DNA of 18,712 bases from Treponema sp. (GCA_031270205.1 JAISYA010000250.1:1-18712); one strand, 5' to 3'. Numbered from the stretch's first letter, positions 1-7,735 are shown. The notes: generated by a model not told the origin, from the sequence alone. A program made the numbers and translations.

Positions 1-17
1 CATATACCCAGTATAGC

Positions 18-58
18 AGCCGGGCGGCTCCGTTGGAATCCCGCCCGGCTCTTTTTTT
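18..58 (+). terminator. Rho-independent terminator of an off-window gene
   Basis: A perfect 10-bp stem (AGCCGGGCGG at 18-27 paired with CCGCCCGGCT at 41-50) with a 13-nt loop is followed by a run of seven T at 52-58. This is a textbook intrinsic terminator on the plus strand. It must serve a plus-strand gene ending left of the window, because the first gene here (cstA) is on the other strand and ends at 461. Confidence 0.85.
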
Positions 59-321
59 GTCTGCGGCGGTCTGGCCGTCACGGTACAACCGGGTTTGAAG
101 CGGCGCCCCCAGGCCGGCGGCCCCTCCCGCCGAATCAGGCACTTTGTTTACAGCCCCGCGCGGTCTATCCGTCTTTAGGGACGGTCACTGGGCCTACGGC
201 ATGCCGCATTGCTTATCCTCACGGCTTCGCCGTGCGTGTACTGGGCGGGAAATCCGCCGTGAAGGCATCAAGGGCCCCTTCGGCCCCATCATAGACGTGA
301 TAATTCCGTAAACAGAGAGAA
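59..321. other. Intergenic stretch with no recognisable gene
   Basis: I see no convincing coding frame or RNA gene here. It contains several small hairpins, for example CACGGC-ttc-GCCGTG at 220-234, and the palindrome CGGCATGCCG at 197-206. A weak 7-bp inverted repeat (TGTTTAC at 145-151, GTAAACA at 308-314) brackets the stretch. It could be a decayed gene or a dispersed repeat. Confidence 0.4.
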
Positions 322-358
322 CGGAGAGCAAATCTTCATTCGTCAATCTTGCTCTCCG
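322..358 (-). other. Stem-loop downstream of cstA
   Basis: CGGAGAGCAA (322-331) pairs perfectly with TTGCTCTCCG (349-358) across a 17-nt loop. It lies about 100 nt past the cstA stop on the minus strand and has no T-run after it. It may therefore be an mRNA 3'-end structure rather than a classical intrinsic terminator. Confidence 0.4.
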
Positions 359-389
359 CTCAATCTTCGCTCATCGCTCTTCATTCTCT

Positions 390-452
390 GCTCATCGCTC
401 GTTGCTCACTGCTCATCGCTCACTACTCGTTGCTCATTGCTCATTGCTCCCC
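390..452. repeat. Heptanucleotide tandem repeat array
   Basis: Nine consecutive 7-nt units stay in strict register: GCTCATC, GCTCGTT, GCTCACT, GCTCATC, GCTCACT, ACTCGTT, GCTCATT, GCTCATT, GCTCCCC. The consensus is GCTCAYY (on the other strand, RRTGAGC). More degenerate units extend left to about 350. The array begins 9 nt beyond the cstA stop codon on the minus strand. Open frames across it encode a low-complexity Leu/Ile/Ala/His/Cys/Ser pattern and I do not regard them as genes. Confidence 0.85.
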
Positions 453-460
453 TCCCTGCT

Positions 461-2170
461 CTACGCCGCGGTCTTTTCCTTTTGGGGCGCTTCCCCTTCC
501 TTCTCGGCGAGTTTCGCCACGCCCTGCACGGCAACCATGATTCCCAGGGCCAGAAGCAGAACGGCAAAGGCCAACTGCAGGAAGTCCCTGCCAAACACAA
601 AGCCGCCTGAGAACAAAAGGCCGCCTTTGGCCTTAATCGTGAACACCAGCGCGGTAAACGTTACCGCCAGCATGATGAACATCGGCGCCCAGAGCATTGC
701 GCCCTGGCGTTTGGTTTTCTTGAGAAACACCGAACAGGCGATGAGGGCCAGCGCCGCGAGGAGCTGGTTGGCCGAGCCGAAGAGGGGCCAGATGTTTGCG
801 TAACCGAGAATCGCCAGCAGGTAGCCCACAATGAGGGTGGCCACGGTAGCGACGACTTTATGGGAAAGGAAAGATAAAACGGCGGACTGCGCTTTGCCCG
901 GGCCCAGGTCCTCGGTGAACAGTTCCTGGAAGGCGAGCCTTCCCACCCGCGCCACTGAGTCAAGCGAGGTCAGGGCGAAAGCCGAAACGGACAGGGTGAT
1001 CAGGGTGAAGATGATGTTTTCCGGCAGCCGCAGCTTGATGAGGAAGCCCGCGATGGCGCCGGCGAAAATCTGGGGCGGCGTACCTGCGGGCATCTTGCCG
1101 CCGACGGCGAGGGAGCCGACCGCGATAAGGGCCAGCACCGCCAGCAGGCACTCCACCAGCATTGAGCCGAAGCCGATGGGGAGCATGTGCCGCTCGTTGT
1201 CGATCTGCTTGGAAGCGGTGCCCGACGCCACGAGACTGTGAAAGCCCGAAACCGCGCCGCAGGCCACGGTAACAAAGAGGATCGGGAAGAGGTAGCTCAC
1301 GCTGCCGTTCGCGCCCACCACGGCGAACGAGGTAAACGCCGGCAGATTAATCGTCGGGGCGGAGAGTACAACGCCGACAAAGCCCGCCGCGATCATGGCG
1401 ATCAACAGGAAGGAGTTGAGGTAATCCCTCGGCTGGAGCAGCCCCCAGACCGGCGTGATGGAAGCCGCGAAAATATAGACGAATACGATATAGAGCCAGA
1501 TGCTCTTCGGGATGAAAACGGGAAAGAAAATGCCCAGCGCCACGCAGAGCACCAGCAGCGCTACCGCGACGATCCCGCTTACAAGCCCCGTAGGCTTTGT
1601 TCTTCTGATAAAGAATCCCAGCCCCACCGCCGCGACGATAAAGAGGATCGATGTGGTAGCCACCGCGCCGTTAGCAGTCACTTTCGCGCCTTCGGCGTTG
1701 AAGCCGCCGAACGTTCCCGCGACAATGTCCGCAAAGGCGGCCACTACCAGAATTGAGAAGAGCCACACAAAGAGCAAAAACAGCCGCTTGCCGGTTTTGC
1801 CGATGTAGGTTTCGATGATGTAACCGATAGTCTTCCCCTTGTTCTTCACCGACGCGTACAGTGACGCGAAATCCTGCACCGCGCCGAAGAACACCCCGCC
1901 GAGGAGTATCCACAGCAAGACCGGCAGCCAGCCGAACATGGCCGCCTGTATCGGCCCGTTGATGGGACCCGCCCCGGCAATCGAAGCAAACTCATGACCG
2001 AACACCACGCCGGGCTTGGTGGGCACATAGTCGACGCCGTCCTCCAGCTCATGCGCGGGAGTCGGTTTTTGGGGATCAATCCCCCATTTTCGGGCGAGCC
2101 AGCGTCCGTACACAAGATACGCCGCCAGCAGGACTGCCGCCGCAATCAGCAGTATTACCAATCCGTTCAT
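461..2170 (-). CDS. cstA: CstA-family carbon starvation transporter
   Basis: A 569-residue polytopic inner-membrane protein of the CstA/BtsT family, whose studied members import pyruvate or peptides when carbon is scarce. The family hallmark is at residues 57-100: FGHEFASIAGAGPINGPIQ, then a Gly-rich helix and GAVQDF. Hydrophobic segments follow through most of the chain, and the C-terminal CstA 5-TM region (around residues 330-510) is present. E. coli CstA and BtsT are about 700 residues, so this is the shorter form common in other bacteria. The ATG at 2170 has a strong AGGAGG about 7 nt upstream. leuD ends 70 nt upstream on the same strand, with a palindromic repeat between them, and I could not find a convincing separate promoter, so read-through from leuCD is possible. 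The substrate (pyruvate versus peptide) cannot be told from sequence. Confidence 0.93.
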   Translation of the reverse strand: MNGLVILLIAAAVLLAAYLVYGRWLARKWGIDPQKPTPAHELEDGVDYVPTKPGVVFGHEFASIAGAGPINGPIQAAMFGWLPVLLWILLGGVFFGAVQDFASLYASVKNKGKTIGYIIETYIGKTGKRLFLLFVWLFSILVVAAFADIVAGTFGGFNAEGAKVTANGAVATTSILFIVAAVGLGFFIRRTKPTGLVSGIVAVALLVLCVALGIFFPVFIPKSIWLYIVFVYIFAASITPVWGLLQPRDYLNSFLLIAMIAAGFVGVVLSAPTINLPAFTSFAVVGANGSVSYLFPILFVTVACGAVSGFHSLVASGTASKQIDNERHMLPIGFGSMLVECLLAVLALIAVGSLAVGGKMPAGTPPQIFAGAIAGFLIKLRLPENIIFTLITLSVSAFALTSLDSVARVGRLAFQELFTEDLGPGKAQSAVLSFLSHKVVATVATLIVGYLLAILGYANIWPLFGSANQLLAALALIACSVFLKKTKRQGAMLWAPMFIMLAVTFTALVFTIKAKGGLLFSGGFVFGRDFLQLAFAVLLLALGIMVAVQGVAKLAEKEGEAPQKEKTAA

Positions 2171-2201
2171 TTATAACCTCCTGATGTAATTGGTTTACCA
2201 T

Positions 2202-2235
2202 TGAGGCTGTTCCAGAACTTCAGTTTTGGAACAGC
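2202..2235. repeat. Palindromic intergenic repeat, copy 1
   Basis: A 13-bp hairpin (2206-2218 paired with 2223-2235, loop TTCA, one G-T pair) lies 6 nt beyond the leuD stop and upstream of cstA. The stretch matches the reverse complement of 7746-7779 at nearly every base, so it is one copy of a dispersed element. There is no T-run after it on the minus strand. It may end, process or stabilise leuCD mRNA. Confidence 0.8.
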
Positions 2236-2240
2236 AGCCA

Positions 2241-2765
2241 TTAATAATGTTTCGCCGCGTATTCAACCCAGCCTCCGGCTTCAAGCAGGGCCCGCTCAAA
2301 ATCCTTGAGGATGAAGGAAAAAGTTTTCTCTTTTCCTTCGGACATGAAACAGAGACTGCCCGCGGCAACGTCTACCGACAATTCCGTCCTCCGGCCCGCG
2401 AATTCCCTGAAAATTTCGTCGAGAACCGGAGCGGGCATTTCGCAGGCGATCATGCCGCAGTTGTACATGTTCCGCCTGAAAATGCGGGCGAAACTTTCGG
2501 CGATGACGATGTTGATGCCGTTCACCTCAAGCGCCCAGGGGGCGTGCTCCCTTGAGGAGCCGCAGCCGAAATTGGCCCTGGCCACGAGCGCCCCTTTGCC
2601 GGCGGTGTCGCTTTTCGGATCGAATCCCGTGAGTTTCAAATCTTCCAGCAGATTGGGCTTCAGCGCTTCCCTGGTACTTTCGTTGAGATATTTCGCCGGA
2701 ATAATTTCATCGGTGTTGATATCACTCCGATCAAGAAACAGCACTTCTCCGCCAAACGTTTTCAT
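2241..2765 (-). CDS. leuD: 3-isopropylmalate/homoaconitate dehydratase small subunit
   Basis: A 174-residue swivel-domain subunit that partners with LeuC to isomerise a 2-hydroxy acid by dehydration and rehydration. It carries the family's DRSDINTDEIIPAKYL start (about residues 12-27) and the signature NFGCGSSREHAPWAL in the middle, whose Ser/Arg side chains help bind the substrate. The length is normal for the short bacterial/archaeal-type LeuD. The start ATG follows the leuC stop by 9 nt, and that gap contains AGGA, so the pair is co-transcribed and probably coupled. The substrate-recognition loop reads YLNE at residues 26-29. I cannot assign this to isopropylmalate, homoaconitate or dimethylmalate with confidence, and no leuA, leuB or lysine gene is nearby to settle it. 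Confidence 0.9.
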   Translation of the reverse strand: MKTFGGEVLFLDRSDINTDEIIPAKYLNESTREALKPNLLEDLKLTGFDPKSDTAGKGALVARANFGCGSSREHAPWALEVNGINIVIAESFARIFRRNMYNCGMIACEMPAPVLDEIFREFAGRRTELSVDVAAGSLCFMSEGKEKTFSFILKDFERALLEAGGWVEYAAKHY

Positions 2766-2774
2766 AAACGATCC

Positions 2775-4094
2775 TTAATCATCCCACATACCGGCGGGGC
2801 TTGCGATAGAACCCGCCAGCGCCGTTGCCGCGGCCGAGGCGGGACTCATGAGGTGCACCATGCCGCCCTTTCCCATGCGCCCATAAAAATTGCGGTTGGT
2901 GGTGGACGCGCAAACCTCCCCTTCGGCGAGTACGCCGTTTGACATACCGAGGCACGCGCCGCAGGTGGCGTTCGTAACGCAGCAGCCCGCTTCCACGAAA
3001 ACTTCAATAAGTCCTTCTTTCAGGGCCTGGGCAAAAATATCCGTGGAAGCCGGCGACACAATGGCCCGTAGCGTGTCGGCGATCTTCCTGCCCCGCAGCA
3101 TCGCGGCGGCGGCCCTGAGGTCTTCAATGCGGCCGTTGGTACAGGAGCCGATGTAGACCTGGTCGACCCTGGTTCCGGCCAGCTCGCGGACGGGCTTTAC
3201 CGAGTCGGGCTTGCAACCCACCGTGGTCAGCGGCTCCAGTTTCGAGCAGTCAATGTCAATAACGCCTGAATATTCGGCGTCCCCGTCGCTTGCCCACCGG
3301 GAAAAATTCGCCAGCGCTTCATCGTAATGGGAATATGTTTTTTCGCCGCTCCCGGCCGCTCCTGGACCGATAAAGGGCCAGAGGTACTTCACCGTATTTA
3401 TATCGGGCATGCACACGCCGCTTGTGGCGCCCGCTTCCACCGCCATGTTGCAAATCGTCATGCGTCCTTCCATGCTCATGGCGGAAATCACCGGCCCCCG
3501 CAGTTCCATCACTTTGCCGGTGGCCCCTGAAACGCCGATTTTGGCGACAATGGCAAGGGCGATGTCCTTGGGGTACACGCCGTCCGGCAGTCCTTCGTCC
3601 GACAGCAGGTTTACCCGCAGGGTTTCGGGTTTGCCGAAAGCGCAGACACCCTTAAGAATGCCCACCTCAAGATCGGTGGTGCCTACCCCGGCGGCAAAAG
3701 CGCCGAAGGCCCCGTGGGTACAGGTGTGGCTGTCCCCCATAATCACAGTGAAGCCGGGGCGGACAAAGCCCTTTTCGGGAAACAGCGCGTGACATACCCC
3801 GTTGCGGCCAATGTCAAAAAAGTCCGTTATGTGATGCCGCCTCACCCATTCCCTCAGGGTCTTTCCCTGCCCGGCGGTTTTGGAATCCTTGGCGGGGCTT
3901 ACATGGTCAATTACCACCTTGATCTTCGAGGGATCAAACACGCGGTCAAGGTTTTTCGAAACCAAATCGTTAATGGCGATGGGGGTCGTGATCTCATGGC
4001 AAAACACGCGGTCCAGCCGCAGAACCCACTCGTCCTCAAACGGCCGGTCCGCCATATGGGCATCGAAGATTTTTTCCGCCAGTGTCTTTCCCAT
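2775..4094 (-). CDS. leuC: 3-isopropylmalate/homoaconitate dehydratase large subunit
   Basis: A 439-residue aconitase-superfamily catalytic subunit. It shows the motifs MGDSHTCTHGAFGAF (residues 119-133) and YIGSCTNGRIEDL (314-326), then CGAC at 378-381 and a late RNFYGRMG (401-408). Cys318, Cys378 and Cys381 are the expected ligands of the catalytic 4Fe-4S cluster, so the enzyme looks intact. The length fits the shorter LeuC/HacA class rather than the longer E. coli type. The ATG at 4094 has a GAGG about 6 nt upstream. It leads leuD. A weak promoter-like pair, TTGCTA then TACTTT 17 nt on, can be read on the minus strand upstream (about 4123-4151), but I do not rely on it. Substrate specificity is uncertain, as for leuD. 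Confidence 0.9.
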   Translation of the reverse strand: MGKTLAEKIFDAHMADRPFEDEWVLRLDRVFCHEITTPIAINDLVSKNLDRVFDPSKIKVVIDHVSPAKDSKTAGQGKTLREWVRRHHITDFFDIGRNGVCHALFPEKGFVRPGFTVIMGDSHTCTHGAFGAFAAGVGTTDLEVGILKGVCAFGKPETLRVNLLSDEGLPDGVYPKDIALAIVAKIGVSGATGKVMELRGPVISAMSMEGRMTICNMAVEAGATSGVCMPDINTVKYLWPFIGPGAAGSGEKTYSHYDEALANFSRWASDGDAEYSGVIDIDCSKLEPLTTVGCKPDSVKPVRELAGTRVDQVYIGSCTNGRIEDLRAAAAMLRGRKIADTLRAIVSPASTDIFAQALKEGLIEVFVEAGCCVTNATCGACLGMSNGVLAEGEVCASTTNRNFYGRMGKGGMVHLMSPASAAATALAGSIASPAGMWDD

Positions 4095-4260
4095 AACCGC
4101 CTCAGCTGAATAACGCGCTCACAAAGTAGCATATGAGCGGAGAAATAGCAAGAGTTTTTGGATATTTTTCTGTCGGGTCCGGGGCTTATGCGCCGCCAGA
4201 TTAGAAGGAACTGGGGCCGCGGCTCCCGGCAGTTTGTTGCGCTTCGCGCATTATAATCCC

Positions 4261-4290
4261 CAAAAACCGCCTTCAGGCGATTTTTTACCC
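4261..4290 (-). terminator. Possible bidirectional terminator after the sugar ABC operon
   Basis: A short GC stem (CGCCT at 4268-4272, AGGCG at 4275-4279) is flanked on both sides by A/T runs. On the minus strand the order is A-tract, stem, GG, then TTTTT, so it can end transcription leaving the MalG-like gene. On the plus strand it is followed by six T as well. Confidence 0.5.
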
Positions 4291-4334
4291 CGCAAACCGC
4301 AAACCGCTTAGCGGCAAGCGGCCCCTTGTATAGA

Positions 4335-4375
4335 GGATTTTTTTTGCGTTTTTCCTGAAAAATCGCAAAAAATCC
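4335..4375 (-). other. A/T-rich long stem-loop after the MalG-like gene
   Basis: A nearly continuous hairpin (arms 4335-4354 and 4357-4375, 2-nt loop CT, small bulges) begins 17 nt past the permease stop codon. Both arms contain long T or A runs around a GCG core. Its position suggests a 3'-end structure for the ABC operon mRNA. Confidence 0.55.
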
Positions 4376-4392
4376 GCAAGCGCAACAGGCTG

Positions 4393-5241
4393 CTAGCCCT
4401 TTACCGATCCCGCGGTCACTCCCTCAATAATGTACCGCTGGCACGCGAAATAGAACACGATGATCGGAATGACCGCCATGATGATCACCGCCATCATATA
4501 CCCCCAGTCAATGGAGCCGTAGCCGCCCCGGAGGTACTGGACCGCCACCGGAATGGTCCGGTACTCGGAGCCGATGATGAGGTTGGGCAGGAGGAAGTCG
4601 TTCCATATCCACATGGTATTGAGAATGGCCACGGTAATCGCGATGGGCATGAGCATGGGGAAGATCACCAGGAAGAATGCCGTAACCGGCGTGCAGCCGT
4701 CAATCACCGCCGCCTCTTCCACGGCCAGCGGTACCGCTTTGACAAAGCCCGAAAACAGGAACACCGACTGGGCGCAGCCGAAACCGAGGTAGATTAAGAG
4801 AATGCCCACGGGGTTATCAAGATGCAGAAGGTTGGCCACTTTGGTCAGCGGGAACATCACCATCTGGAACGGCACGATCATGGCAAAGACAAAAACAAAA
4901 TACAGTCCCTTGCAGAAGGCCATGCTGCTGCGGGTGATATACCACGCGGTCATGGCGGAGAACAGCACGATTGCCGCCACTGAAAAAACGGTGATGAACA
5001 GGGACCAGCCGAAGGCGTGGAAAAAGCCCGTGGCCGCAAGCCCGCTCGTATAATTGGTAAGGCCGGTAAAGGATTCGGCGTTGGGAAAAGCGAAGGGATT
5101 GTTCAGAATGTAGAGCTTGCCCTTAAACGAGTTAAGCAGCACGAGCAAAATCGGCGCCACAAAAAGGAGGGCGATACATGAAAGGCATATCACCATAATA
5201 ATATTGCCGGCGCTGTGCGCGCGGCTGTTACGGTCTTTCAA
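4393..5241 (-). CDS. Sugar ABC transporter permease, MalG type
   Basis: A 282-residue integral membrane permease of the binding-protein-dependent carbohydrate importer class (CUT1/MalG-like). About six hydrophobic segments are visible. The cytoplasmic EAA loop that docks the ATPase reads EAAVIDGC at residues 176-183; the usual Ala of DGA is Cys here. The start is TTG at 5241, overlapping the TGA of the upstream permease as TTGA, with a good GGGAGG 7 nt upstream. It is the last gene of the operon. No ATPase gene is present in the window, so the transporter probably uses a shared MsmK/MalK-type ATPase encoded elsewhere. The actual sugar is unknown. Confidence 0.9.
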   Translation of the reverse strand: MKDRNSRAHSAGNIIMVICLSCIALLFVAPILLVLLNSFKGKLYILNNPFAFPNAESFTGLTNYTSGLAATGFFHAFGWSLFITVFSVAAIVLFSAMTAWYITRSSMAFCKGLYFVFVFAMIVPFQMVMFPLTKVANLLHLDNPVGILLIYLGFGCAQSVFLFSGFVKAVPLAVEEAAVIDGCTPVTAFFLVIFPMLMPIAITVAILNTMWIWNDFLLPNLIIGSEYRTIPVAVQYLRGGYGSIDWGYMMAVIIMAVIPIIVFYFACQRYIIEGVTAGSVKG

Positions 5242-6080
5242 TTGGTCACCTCCCTGCGCCGCGTAATGGAAATCTGCACCAGCGAGATAATCACCACCAG
5301 TATGAAGAACATCATGGCCTTGGCCTGCCCCACCCCTTCCCAGCCGGCGCGGCTGTAAAAGGTATTGTAAATATCCAGGGCGATCATGGCGGTCCGCTTG
5401 CCCGGCGCGCCGGCGGTAAGCGCCAGGTTCTGGTCGAACATCTTGAAAGAATTGGTGATCGTCATAAACAGGGTAATGGTAATCGAAGGCATCACCAGGG
5501 GCACAAGGATTTTGCGCAAGACCATGAACGGACCCGCCCCGTCTATTTTCGCCGCCTCAAGCACGTCGCCCGGAATGTTCTGAATCCCCGCGATAAAAAT
5601 GATCATCATGTAGCCGATGAACTGCCAGTTGGTCAGGATGATAAGGCCCCAGAAACCGTACTTGGGATCCACGGTAATGGTGACGCCGAAAAGGCTCAAA
5701 AAGCCGTTGATGATAAACTGCCAGATATAGCCCAGCACGATGCCGCCGATGAGGTTAGGCATAAAGATCATCGTGCGGAATATGTTGGTTCCTTTGTAGC
5801 CCCTGGTCAGGAGCAGGGCCAGAAAGAAGGCCGCCACGTTGATAATGATCACCGACGCCACGGTAAAGAGTGCCGAGAAGCTTAGGGCGTTGAGAAAATC
5901 CGGGTTGGAAAAGGCCCGGACATAGTTGCTCAAGCCCACCCACCGCACATCGGACATGGTGGTAAAGCGGGTCAGGGAAAGCAGAATTCCTGATATAAAG
6001 GGAATGATGAAGGCGATGGTGAAGGCTATCAGGGTGGGGCCGATAAAAAACAGGAAATACTTTTTCAGTGATTTTTCCAC
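5238..6080 (-). CDS. Sugar ABC transporter permease, MalF type
   Basis: A 280-residue membrane permease pairing with the MalG-like protein to form the translocation pore. It has six hydrophobic segments and a clear EAA loop, EAAKIDGA at residues 175-182, followed by the usual LVPLVMP. It lacks the extra N-terminal helices of E. coli MalF and is of the common 280-300 residue form. The start is taken as GTG at 6080 because AAGGAG lies 6 nt upstream. The in-frame TTG at 6086 would directly abut that ribosome binding site. The binding-protein gene lies 114 nt upstream, with a strong stem-loop in the gap that can make permease mRNA less abundant than binding-protein mRNA. Confidence 0.9.
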   Translation of the reverse strand: MEKSLKKYFLFFIGPTLIAFTIAFIIPFISGILLSLTRFTTMSDVRWVGLSNYVRAFSNPDFLNALSFSALFTVASVIIINVAAFFLALLLTRGYKGTNIFRTMIFMPNLIGGIVLGYIWQFIINGFLSLFGVTITVDPKYGFWGLIILTNWQFIGYMMIIFIAGIQNIPGDVLEAAKIDGAGPFMVLRKILVPLVMPSITITLFMTITNSFKMFDQNLALTAGAPGKRTAMIALDIYNTFYSRAGWEGVGQAKAMMFFILVVIISLVQISITRRREVTN

Positions 6081-6128
6081 GCGCAACTCCTTTTAAGGTA
6101 TTAACAATAAGGACACGGCGATTTTACA

Positions 6129-6176
6129 CACGGCGCACGGAGTAACGCGATTATAATCTTCTCCGTGCCCGCCGTG
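6129..6176 (-). promoter_or_regulatory. Stem-loop between binding protein and permease genes
   Basis: CACGGCG plus CACGGAG (6129-6142) pair with CTCCGTG plus CGCCGTG (6161-6176), giving 14 bp with a 2-nt bulge and an 18-nt loop. On the minus strand no T-run follows, so it is unlikely to be a full terminator. Such hairpins after binding-protein genes are known to protect the upstream mRNA from 3' decay and set a high ratio of binding protein to permease. Confidence 0.65.
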
Positions 6177-6194
6177 GTTTGTCTTCCTTTCCGG

Positions 6195-7508
6195 CTACTG
6201 TATCGCCGCTTTTTCCGCAGCCCAGGTATCAACAAAAGTGTCTGTCACCTGATCCCAGCTGCTGTTGCCGATGGCGTATTCGTACATGGCCGCGCCGAGT
6301 TCGTTCTTGAATTCCTGGCTGGGGAAGGTGGGGAAATTCCATGACACCGAGGTAATCGCCGGGTTGTCCAGATAATAGAACATCTCCTTTACCAGCGGAT
6401 TGTCCGGCCGCTCGTCGGCGCCGAAGGTACTGAACGGCGCTACCAGGCCGAGCTTCTCCATGGCGTTTTTTTTGCCTGAGGGAGTGTTGAAGAGCCATTC
6501 CAGTAATTTGATCGAAGCCTCTTGGCTGGCCGCGGACGCCTTGCTGTTCACGCAGATAAAATTCTCGGTACCGGTACAAAGGCCCTGGCCTTCCTCGCCG
6601 GCAACGCCGGTGTAAATCGGCAGGAACTTGATGTCCTCTTCTTTAACCACATTGCCCGCTTCCCCGGAAATCTGGGTCCAGGCCCAGTTGCCGTTCTGCA
6701 CCATCGCCGCCTTGCCCAGCGCGAACTCGGCCATGGAATCGCCCACGGTCTTCGCGCCGATGAGCTTGCGCTCGGTGACGGAGTTGTTGATATAAAGGTC
6801 AAAAATGTTCTTGAAATTCTGCCCGTAGCTGAGGTCAATTACCGCCAAATCACCCGCGCCCTTTTGCCTGTACTCGTAATATATGGGGAGGTTGGCCAGG
6901 TGGGTCTGCCAGCGCCAATCCTCGCCGGGGCTGAAACTGGTGGAGCCGAAGACCCCGTCTATCCCCAGTTCGCTTTTGTGCGCGCCCATGTCCTCAACCA
7001 CCGCTTTCAGCGCGGCGAAGTTTTTGATCTCCCTCGCGTCGTTCAAGTCCCGTACCGCGCGGCCGGGCAGGGCGAAGTATTTGCGGAAAATCGCGTCGTT
7101 GTAGAGGATGCCGTAAGTCTCCACCGCGTAGGGGACGCCGTAGACGCCGCCGTCTTCGGTTATGGCCATGCTCTTGTCCAGCAGCCAACTGTATACGGCG
7201 GTGTCTTTCAGGTCCGCGCAGTAACTTTTCCAGGTAAGGTAGCCAACCGGGCCGTTGATGTTGAACAGGGTGGGCGGCCCGGATTTCGAGAGCTCCGAGC
7301 GCAGGGTCTGCTCGTAAGTCCCGCTCGCGGCGGTCACCACCTTCATGGGGATGCCCGTCTCCTGCGTGAACTGGGCCGCCGTTTCTTTCCACTGGGCGTC
7401 GATTTCGGCCTTAAAGTTGAGCAGGTACACTTCCGGCGCAGCGCTTTTCTTCGCGCAGCCGCTAAACAGCGCGGCAAGTACCAGCGCCGCCAAAAGGGTC
7501 TTTTTCAT
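6195..7508 (-). CDS. Sugar-binding lipoprotein of ABC transporter (family 1)
   Basis: A 437-residue periplasmic-face solute-binding lipoprotein that captures sugar for the two permeases. The start is ATG at 7508, giving MKKTLLAALVLAALFSGC: a short basic end, a hydrophobic core and the lipobox LFSGC with Cys18 as the lipidated residue. An upstream in-frame ATG at 7553 is rejected because it falls inside the promoter and breaks the signal peptide. GGAGG lies 5 nt before the chosen start. The mature part has the family 1 extracellular binding-protein pattern (an early ETGIPMKVV-type strand, a central GKAAMVQNGNW segment, and late Trp/Tyr-rich helices). It is the first gene of the operon behind a near-consensus promoter. 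The ligand is unknown. Confidence 0.92.
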   Translation of the reverse strand: MKKTLLAALVLAALFSGCAKKSAAPEVYLLNFKAEIDAQWKETAAQFTQETGIPMKVVTAASGTYEQTLRSELSKSGPPTLFNINGPVGYLTWKSYCADLKDTAVYSWLLDKSMAITEDGGVYGVPYAVETYGILYNDAIFRKYFALPGRAVRDLNDAREIKNFAALKAVVEDMGAHKSELGIDGVFGSTSFSPGEDWRWQTHLANLPIYYEYRQKGAGDLAVIDLSYGQNFKNIFDLYINNSVTERKLIGAKTVGDSMAEFALGKAAMVQNGNWAWTQISGEAGNVVKEEDIKFLPIYTGVAGEEGQGLCTGTENFICVNSKASAASQEASIKLLEWLFNTPSGKKNAMEKLGLVAPFSTFGADERPDNPLVKEMFYYLDNPAITSVSWNFPTFPSQEFKNELGAAMYEYAIGNSSWDQVTDTFVDTWAAEKAAIQ

Positions 7509-7554
7509 GATTTCCTCCAAAATGTTAAAATAGTAATACCAGTTTATAAGCAAA

Positions 7555-7583
7555 ATTATAATACTTTTGTCTGAAAGTGTCTA
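7555..7583 (-). promoter_or_regulatory. Sigma-70-type promoter of the sugar ABC operon
   Basis: On the minus strand, TAGACA (7578-7583) is followed after exactly 17 nt by TATAAT (7555-7560). This is five of six and six of six against the consensus hexamers. Transcription would begin near 7548 and leave a leader of about 40 nt before the lipoprotein ATG at 7508. Confidence 0.75.
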
Positions 7584-7621
7584 ATGGTTTTGCCGGATAA
7601 TCGCATAAAATACAAGTATTC

Positions 7622-7696
7622 GAGCCTGTTCCAAAACTAATTGACAGTGCGCTCATGTTCCCGGCATAGCCGGGGGCACGGTTTTGGACCAGGCTC
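7622..7696. repeat. Nested inverted repeat
   Basis: A 16-nt outer arm (7622-7637, GAGCCTGTTCCAAAAC) pairs with 7681-7696 with one mismatch. Inside sits a second hairpin, CCCGGC (7660-7665) with GCCGGG (7669-7674), that extends with G-T pairs. The outer arm shares CTGTTCCAAAAC with the palindrome at 7747-7774, so the two are related elements. Confidence 0.75.
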
Positions 7697-7697
7697 T

Positions 7698-7735
7698 TGC
7701 GGTTTTTCAGGCTAAAGCCTTGCAAAACTGCGTTT
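7698..7735. other. Third hairpin of the structured intergenic region
   Basis: The sequence at 7698-7735 can fold with an outer stem GCGGTTTT/AAAACTGC (one G-T pair) enclosing AGGCT-AA-AGCCT. It directly follows the nested repeat and precedes the palindrome at 7747. Confidence 0.45.

Noticed and set aside
59..321. Structured RNA or riboswitch
   Set aside because: Small GC hairpins are present, but I recognise no riboswitch or small-RNA core.
390..452. CRISPR-like array
   Set aside because: Units are 7 nt with no spacers and no cas genes are nearby.
349..803. Two plus-strand frames over the heptanucleotide array
   Set aside because: Their products are artefacts of the repeat (Leu-Leu-Ile-Ala pattern) and then of cstA antisense sequence.
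4123..4151. Promoter TTGCTA-17-TACTTT before leuC
   Set aside because: Only four of six and three of six matches; too weak to list as a feature.
6522..7574. A 350-codon open frame on the plus strand
   Set aside because: It is antisense to the sugar-binding lipoprotein gene, which has a signal peptide, lipobox and promoter.
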